A DNA stretch of 64,000 nt from Zanthoxylum bungeanum (lineage: Eukaryota > Streptophyta > Magnoliopsida > Sapindales > Rutaceae): positions 1 to 64,000 of the forward strand of contig SKCR01019531.1 of the NCBI GenBank assembly GCA_019454045.1, read 5' to 3'. Made by a program: the position numbers and the translations under genes. The notes beneath the pieces are model-generated. The model was given only the letters and a program-made list of their open reading frames with translations, did no database searches and was not told the DNA's origin. Below, in pieces: positions 57,591 through 64,000 of this stretch. Positions within the stretch are counted from its first letter, which is position 1. Every line of letters begins with the position of its first letter.

Positions 57591-59501
57591 GAATTTACTC
57601 TTTTTTCATTTGTAATTGGATTACCGGATATATAAAAGATAAAAATCCATATGATTAGTACTGAATTAATAAGATGTGAGACAATATTAATCCACTAAGG
57701 TTTAATCATTAAATATCCTTAGTCGTAGTATCGAGACTGGACATCGATAATGTGGAATAGGCTAGTATTACACTTGTGCATGTTATGGAAGCGTAACGGC
57801 ATAGTTCTCATATATTTGGGTATTAGATACTCATGCAAGTGTAATAGGAGCTTATGTTTACCGATGGTACGGAAAAAGTTTCGCTCTGGATATACCCATC
57901 AGAATCCCATTGGTAGTATGACTATGTGTCTATGGGCGTCCGAATCAGGGTAGGTGTATTTGGTCTTAACCTGAGACTTGCATTGCTAATACTTGCGAAA
58001 ATCAGTATACTTTGGTTTTGGTCGTCCGAGGCTTTAACAGGTTCTGTGTACGCCTCCACTAGGTATACTGAAAATCGTAGTGTATTGGGTGTGATGTTAA
58101 GATGGAAGTATCACTTCAATCATATGGAGATCATGATCACGCATGATACGGAACTGGTACTTTTGTATGCCGCAGCTATTGGGATAATATGACAAGGTCA
58201 TGCTTATCTGATTAAAGAGACTAGTTACCAGAGATCTGATATATGCTTCGTACAGGGCAAACACAATTCCACCCCCAGGCCTAGCATGTGACATTCGATA
58301 TTGGATCGTAATACGCAATACTACATATGCTACGCCTGGCAAATATTACATATTCCTTTTAAGAATATTTCTGGAGAATTGGGTAGGCACGATGCTTTGC
58401 TAGAAGCCAACCATGTCTTGTAAATCGGTGAGAACGTGGTACCAAGTATGCACATATTCGGATAGTCCGATTACCGTATTTACTGTCAACATATCCAGGG
58501 ATCTCTTGGGCCGCTTCCCGAAGATTCACCGTTGAGATTTGACTCGAACAGAAAATTAATCTGAGATTAATTATGAGAGAGAAAAATTAATCTGGGATTA
58601 ATTACGGCAATAAATTAATTTAGGATTAATTAAAAGAGAAAGAATTAATCTGTTATTAATTGCGCCGAGAATTTATCTGGGATTAAATTCGTCGAGGAGA
58701 GAGAACGCGATTAATTTAGAATTAATCGGTAAAGTAAATTTAATAATGAAATTAGATTTTACTATTTAATTTATTTCATTGGGCTAAAATAATATATTAG
58801 ATATATTAAATGAAATCAGATTTCAAAGCGGAATTAAAATTAGATTTTAATTCGTGCGAACGAATTAATTCTAAGCGAATTACGTAATAATATTACGTTG
58901 CATTATTATTTTATTAAATTGGATTTAATTAAGTCGCAACGGTAATTCGCTTAATTCGGAATTAAGCGAACACAGGCCCCAAGCGAAGTTGCGTGTTGGA
59001 TTGTCAGACTTAAATTTTGAATTTGAAGTGGGGCCCACCAACTTACATCAAAGTGTTTGACACTTGATGGAATTTGGTAAGTGGTTGAGAATTAAATCTT
59101 GGATTGCTTTCTCTACACTCAAGCTTATTCCAACACATTTTGTCTTTATTTTTTAAAAGACATATACCAACTTTGCAATCAACTTTAAGACATGATTTTT
59201 TAATCAAAATGGACATTATTCCCCTTCTCTCTCAATTGTCGAATACATTGCTTCTCTTGAAGATCAATTTTTCTTTCAATTTGTTTCAAGCTAGTACTTA
59301 AAGGAGTGAATCAAGGTGATAGGGAAACTCACCCGAGAGTATGGAACTCGATTTCAAGCTCTGAAGCTTCCAACACATCCAACAAAGAAGGAATTTTTGA
59401 AATCCTAAATCCGATCAATGTGAGTATTCCGCAACTCCCTTTGATTAATTCACACACAAATCACTCTTAGACGATCTTGGCATGTTCTAGGAACACTTAC
59501 A
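57516..59501 (+). mobile_element. COP3 5' LTR (1986 bp)
   Basis: TGTTGGACAATTATGACCCA to GAACACTTACA (terminal CCAACA mutated). Related to the COP2 LTR along its length but with many differences; the palindrome chain lies at about 58550-58970. Confidence 0.9.
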
Positions 59502-59502
59502 A

Positions 59503-59514
59503 TGGTATCAGAGC
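59503..59514 (+). promoter_or_regulatory. COP3 primer-binding site, tRNA-Met
   Basis: TGGTATCAGAGC one base after the LTR end. Confidence 0.9.
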
Positions 59515-62120
59515 GATCTAAATTTGATTTGAATTTCTAGGGTTCATGACTTTAAATTTGGGATTTTTGGCTTGGAGCTTGATTTGCCTAAATTGTTGGT
59601 TGGGATATGTTTATATGATGTTCAATTGGATTTGTGCAATGTTGGAATTGTGATAAATTGATTAGATTAATTTTCCCCAATTTGTATGCCTTGGCCGAAT
59701 ACATGACCTAGAGAGCTCATGGTGATTTTTTGAATTTTAACAATTGGATGTGTTAAATGACATGAAATGAATCTTAGATGTTGATTTAATTAGAATGAAA
59801 TCAAATTGGATGTTAATTTTGTTGCCTTTGCCGTGAGCCATGATGCATGTTATAAGATTGATTTTGCTTCAATTTATGTTAGACATGAATTGGAAATGTA
59901 GAGCATGATTAATTGAATTAATTAGTGTTTTGGAAGCATTAGATTAATTAATTAATTATGGTAATTACACTTGAATTGAATTAATTTATAATCTGGAATA
60001 ATGAGTTAATTTAATTTATTGTATTTTGGCTTAATGGGCTTGGTTGGGCCAAGTTTGGTTTAGGATAATTGGTTGAATCCAATTGGGCCTAAAATCATTT
60101 CCATAAAGTCCAAATATGATAATTGGGCCTTTAAAATTTTAATTGGTCCTAATGGGCCTAAAATGAATTTTGGCATTGGGTGATTCCTAATTGGGCCTTG
60201 GCATCTTGGGTTTGACCCATAATTGCCAAAGCCCATGCCTTAAGAAATAATTAAAAGCCCATTGGACTTTAATTGAATAATATTGGATACTAATTGGGCC
60301 TTTGAGACCCGTCAAGATTGGATTTGGAATCCAAGTCTAAAAGGCACTATTAAAAGTGTAATTATTTAATTTGGAATTAAATATGAATTAGTATTGAATA
60401 TAATTTAAATTGGATTTAAAATTGTAGTTAAATATAATTCAAGAATACGTACTTTGAGTATTTATTCTTAAACGAGTTGGACTCGCGCAAATCAAATCGT
60501 TGTTTGAACATTGGATGGTCATTAATCAAAGATTAATTAATTGGATTAGATTGATTGATAACATGCTTTGTGTGAATACTTGGATGTATGAATGAATAAT
60601 GTATATCAGATGGATATTAGAAGGGTGAGGGTAATTTTGGAAATTCTTGTAATAAATTTAGAATTTATTAAATTGGATCTGCGTGTCCAGCCTATTATCT
60701 CCTTATCTCATTGTATTTCTCTTCTCACCAATTCCCCTCAATGTTAATGAGGTTTCTTTAGAAGTATTTTGTAATTGGGTAGAAGTATGAATAATGCTAG
60801 CGGGAGAGAGGAAAGAGAGAGATTTGTTCTAGGAACAAAGTTTGTTGTATATCCATCCGAATATTATTATTATTTTATTTCGCGCCTTATTACGCTTTTA
60901 GAATGGATGCTTAAGGGTGTATGATGAGACCTAATTAAAAGATAATAAATTGGTTGCCAAATCGCGACAAAAACCCTCATTTTATATTAAGCGTTTTTCC
61001 TTCCATTGAGTGATTCTCTCTCAAGATCAAAGATTGGCATTGGTTTGTTGGCCAATCTCAAGACCTTTGTCCATCGCGGATGTGTTTGAATCATGAAGGC
61101 TTTGTTCCATATGTACGCCTTGGGCAAGTTGTGATTTGTTGGCCAAAGTCAAGGTCACTTCTTGTTCATCGGCCTCGATTACGAAGCTTTCCCACTGTCA
61201 ATGGGTCACGCTTAACTGGTTTCATTAAGCTTGTTGAGCCAAAGCCAAGGCTTAGTTGATTCAGAGGAAAACGTTTAGGGAATATATCAGATATATTAGT
61301 ATATATTGGATATATGTTTCGGACTTGGATTTCCACCTACTGGATCTAGGAATTGGATGTGATCCAATTGATCTTAGAGATCTACCTAGTTAAGTTTCAT
61401 ACAATTTGTTGGCCAAAGTCAAGGTTGTGTGTTATTTAACGGGATCCTAGCCCACTAGGAAACTAGGTTTCCCGAGTACTCCACAGAAAATTAGAGGCTC
61501 ACCGAAAAATAGTGGGAGGCAAGTATTAAATTTAAAATTTCATTTAGATATTTGCCACCACGCGCTCATTTCATTTTTCGTCATTAAAATATTTATATAT
61601 ATCAGTTGGACTAATATTCAATTGTTGTTTTAATTAAACAGTTAGACTGTATTCAAACTACTTCATTTATAGTTGATTATATAATTGGATTATAGTAATC
61701 AATATATTTGAATTTAATCAATCAAATTGTTGTTAATTATATAGTTAGACTATAGTAATCATTACATCTGATTGTACCCGAAATCATTGATTGGATAGTT
61801 GGACTATAGCAATCATTATAACTGGAAAGATTAGCGTCAAATGACATAATCCTAGGTGAAAAATGTATTTTACGGCTTTAATTTTCATATTGGGAAATGA
61901 ATCTCAAGATAGTCCTGCGAGTAGAGAAGTTACTCTATTTGATAGAGCGACCTCTCGGGCCTAAGCCCGGAGTTGAGCAAATAGTAGAGCATGAGCTTTG
62001 GAAGACTCATCGTGATGAAAAATTTAGTGCTCAATCCATTATGCTTGCCTCAAAGACTCATTAATTTCTTCGTCAGAACTAAGGATTAGATCCTTATAGT
62101 ATGATATTGAAATTGAATGA
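59515..62120 (+). other. COP3 leader, non-coding
   Basis: Holds the TGGGCY cluster (about 60025-60305), palindromes such as TTGGATT-TGG-AATCCAA near 60330 and CGAGT-TGG-ACTCG near 60475, and the four-hairpin array (61036-61430). No coding signal is seen before about 62120. Confidence 0.7.
61036..61430 (+). repeat. COP3 leader hairpin array (four)
   Basis: Loop copies near 61043, 61136-61153, 61231-61249 and 61406-61423. Arms: copy 1 decayed; GTGAT with GTCAC (wobble); ATTAAGC with GCTTAGT (one wobble); ACAAT with GTTGT (wobble). Same positions and order as in COP2. Confidence 0.75.
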
Positions 62121-62440
62121 TCTTCATAGATCTATTCTTAGATCTTAAAAGTACTGATTGCAAAAGAAAACTCTTGGAGAGTTAATGGCCATGCTCAAGG
62201 AGACAGAGCCAGAGCTTGCAAAAGGGCAAGAAGCGCAATGTGCATCTTACTTCAACATCCCAAAAGGCCAAGGCTTGGCCAAAGGCTTATGGGGATGTGG
62301 AAAAAGGGCAAAGGCTAAATCGTCACAGTCTTCTAAGTAGACAAATGACTTATCCCAAGATGTCTGCCTAAACTGTGGCAAACGGGGTCACTGGAAGCGT
62401 GACTTCCGTATGGACAAGGCGGACATGAAGGAAGTGAAGA
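62121..62440 (+). pseudogene. COP3 gag C-terminus with zinc knuckle
   Basis: The frame at 62158-62340 reads KKTLGELMAMLKETEPELAKG and ends in lysine-rich text; the LP-ELL.MLK.AE..L.K pattern is the copia gag helix before the nucleocapsid. After a stop, CLNCGKRGHWKRDF (62364-62405) is a knuckle whose last Cys is Phe. Confidence 0.8.
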
Positions 62441-62460
62441 CGGACAAGGGTACATATAAG

Positions 62461-63010
62461 TGTACTGAGCTAGGCTTGTACAATAAGGGTATCGTCAACG
62501 TCATAGTGTCGATTACGACGAAACCTTTTATCTGTTGCCATGATTAAATCCATTTGGATAATTCTTGCTAATGCTACATATTTCATTTATGAAAAATGGC
62601 ATATGGACGTCAAAACTGATTTCCTTAACAAAAACCTTTTGGAGGATGTTTACAACATCCTGACAGATTTGTTGTGCCAAAACATGCAAACAAGGTTTGC
62701 AAGTTAAATCGATCCATTTATGGATTGAAGCAAACATAGTGTTCTTGGAACTAACGTTTTGATGAGATCATAATGGTATATGATTTTATTCAAAACGAAT
62801 ATGATTCTTGTGTATATAAGAAGGTTAGTGGGAGCACACTGATAATAAATGTCCTATAAGTTGATGATGTATTACTTCTTAGCAATAACATTCCCATAAT
62901 ATAATCGGTGAAAGCTTGGCTTTCATTAAAATTCTCCATTGTATACCTGGAAGAAACAGGCTTTATTCTAGGAATAAAGATCAACTGGGATATATCTAGA
63001 AAGCTGCTGA
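62461..63010 (+). pseudogene. COP3 reverse transcriptase remnant
   Basis: Starts abruptly with text equivalent to COP2 42540 (CTGAGCTAGGCTTGTA), then a VDYDETF motif near 62510, a broken AFLNG-type block near 62620, and NEYDSCVYK near 62800. The YVDD region near 62850 reads VDDVLLLSN in one frame (from TTGATGATGTATTACTTC), better kept than in COP2. Stops occur throughout. Confidence 0.75.
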
Positions 63011-63039
63011 CAACCCTCCCAGAGTTCGTACATTTTTGA

Positions 63040-63440
63040 AATGTATGTGACCTGATGTCTCATATGCTTTGAGCATATGTAGACTCTATAAGGCCAATCC
63101 AGGTGATGGTCACTGGATTGATGTAAAGAACATCTTTGAGTATCTTAGACGAACTAAGGATGCTTTCTTAATTTATGGAGAATGAGAACTTAAGGTGACT
63201 AGGTTCACCGCTGCAAGTTTCCAAACCGACAAAGATGACTTTAAGTCGCAAAAGGGTACATATTTAGTTTGAATAACGGAACAGTGAGCTGGAAATCTTC
63301 CAAGCAAGATACTATTTCCGAATAAATAACAAAAGTGGAACATTGCTGCAGCTGAGGCAGCAAAAGAAGTATTTTGGATCTATATAATCCTAATTGGATT
63401 ATGAGTAGTTCTGTTAGCAGCTGAGCTAGGCTACAGCGCA
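63040..63440 (+). pseudogene. COP3 RNase H remnant
   Basis: Blocks equivalent to RPDVSYALS (near 63045) and, around 63290-63380, a SSKQDTI-like segment and AAAEAAKEVFWI. Frame broken. Confidence 0.7.
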
Positions 63441-63653
63441 GGCTAAGGAACAGCGGTCTCATCAACGATCCAAGTATATACTTCGACTATTTCATCTGAT
63501 TCATCAGATCATACATCGTGGTGATGTGATGATCGAATAAAACGCATCAGATGATTACATTGCAAATCCGCTGACGAAAGCTGTTTCTCAGCAGAAGTTT
63601 GAGCGGCCCGTACATAGTTCAGGTGTAGGACACTTGAGTGATTGGCTATAGGC

Positions 63654-63665
63654 AAAGTGGGAGAT
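63654..63665 (+). promoter_or_regulatory. COP3 polypurine tract
   Basis: AAAGTGGGAGAT abutting TGTTGG of the 3' LTR. Confidence 0.9.
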
Positions 63666-64000
63666 TGTTGGATAATTATGACCCATAGCATCACTATTTG
63701 TACATAACATGGTGTTGTTGTACAAATTAACTATGTGACAAAGGAAATTGCTCTTTTATCATTTATAATTGGATTACCGGGATATATAAATGATAAAAGT
63801 CCATATGATTAGTACCAGATTAATAAGATATGAGACAATATTAATCCACTAAGGTTTAATCATTAATATCCCTAGACGTAGTATTATCGAGACTGGACAT
63901 CAATAATGCGGAATAGGCTAGTATTACACGTGTGCGTGTTATGGAAGCGTAACGACATAGTTCTCATATATTTGGGTTTTTTATACTCATGCAAGTGTAA
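63666..64000 (+). mobile_element. COP3 3' LTR, truncated by window edge
   Basis: TGTTGGATAATTATGACCCA onward matches 57516-57850. Confidence 0.92.

Larger units (their letters stand above)
57516..64000 (+). mobile_element. COP3, non-autonomous copia element (runs off the window)
   Basis: 5' LTR 57516-59501, PBS 59503, a leader with the same three non-coding modules as COP2, gag C-terminus, RT and RNase H relics, polypurine tract 63654-63665, 3' LTR from 63666 cut by the window edge. Protease and integrase are deleted: the zinc knuckle (62364) is only about 120 bases from the RT start. Inserted into the TEK 3' LTR after GTGAT (57511-57515); the second GTGAT is expected beyond the window. Confidence 0.92.

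Overview
The window is plant nuclear DNA made almost entirely of nested and decayed LTR retrotransposons. I found no host protein gene, tRNA, rRNA, CRISPR array or bacterial feature. The plant call rests on Ty1/copia and Ty3/gypsy families with initiator tRNA-Met and tRNA-Arg primer-binding sites, a dual-RNase-H Tat/Ogre-like gypsy pol, an AT-rich background and 5-bp target-site duplications (TSDs). A eudicot is likely but cannot be proven here.

Layout, left to right. 1-7705: 3' half of a Tat/Ogre-type gypsy element (broken RT, RNase H, second RNase H and integrase; 137-bp minisatellite; polypurine tract; 3' LTR). 7706-11003: a pile of fragments: antisense copia LTR end with PBS, copia gag-protease relic, 52-bp tandem repeat, gypsy LTR 3' end, antisense copia LTR 5' end. 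11188-22070: a pol-less gypsy element with three LTRs bounded by one CAAAT TSD. 22076-24035: unassigned DNA. 24041-26449: solo copia LTR with AAGAT TSD. 26474 to beyond the window: a large pol-less LTR element (TEK) that hosts the rest. Copia element COP1 (30089-49491, minus strand, TTATT TSD) sits inside its internal region, and copia element COP2 (35813-45730, plus strand) sits inside the gag gene of COP1. TEK's 3' LTR (from 51222) carries a 0.7-kb insert, a 2.9-kb tandem duplication and copia element COP3 (57516 to the right edge).

How the parts work: each autonomous element would encode Gag (capsid), protease, integrase and RT/RNase H. Nearly every reading frame here is broken by stops, frameshifts or deletions, so none looks able to move by itself. 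COP1 is the best preserved, but it has a DSD protease triad and lacks the usual integrase glutamate.

The most interesting signals are non-coding. (1) Copia leaders carry four spaced hairpin-like repeats that share a GCCAAAG-type loop but have different arms, in COP1 and also in COP2/COP3. (2) Copia LTRs and leaders are packed with perfect short palindromes whose arms are separated by just three bases, nearly always T-N-G on the element's sense strand; arms change in a compensatory way between copies. (3) The 3' end of the gypsy LTRs holds conserved stem-loops with covarying pairs and a copy of the tRNA-Arg primer-binding sequence. All similarity statements come from reading by eye; no alignment or database search was run.
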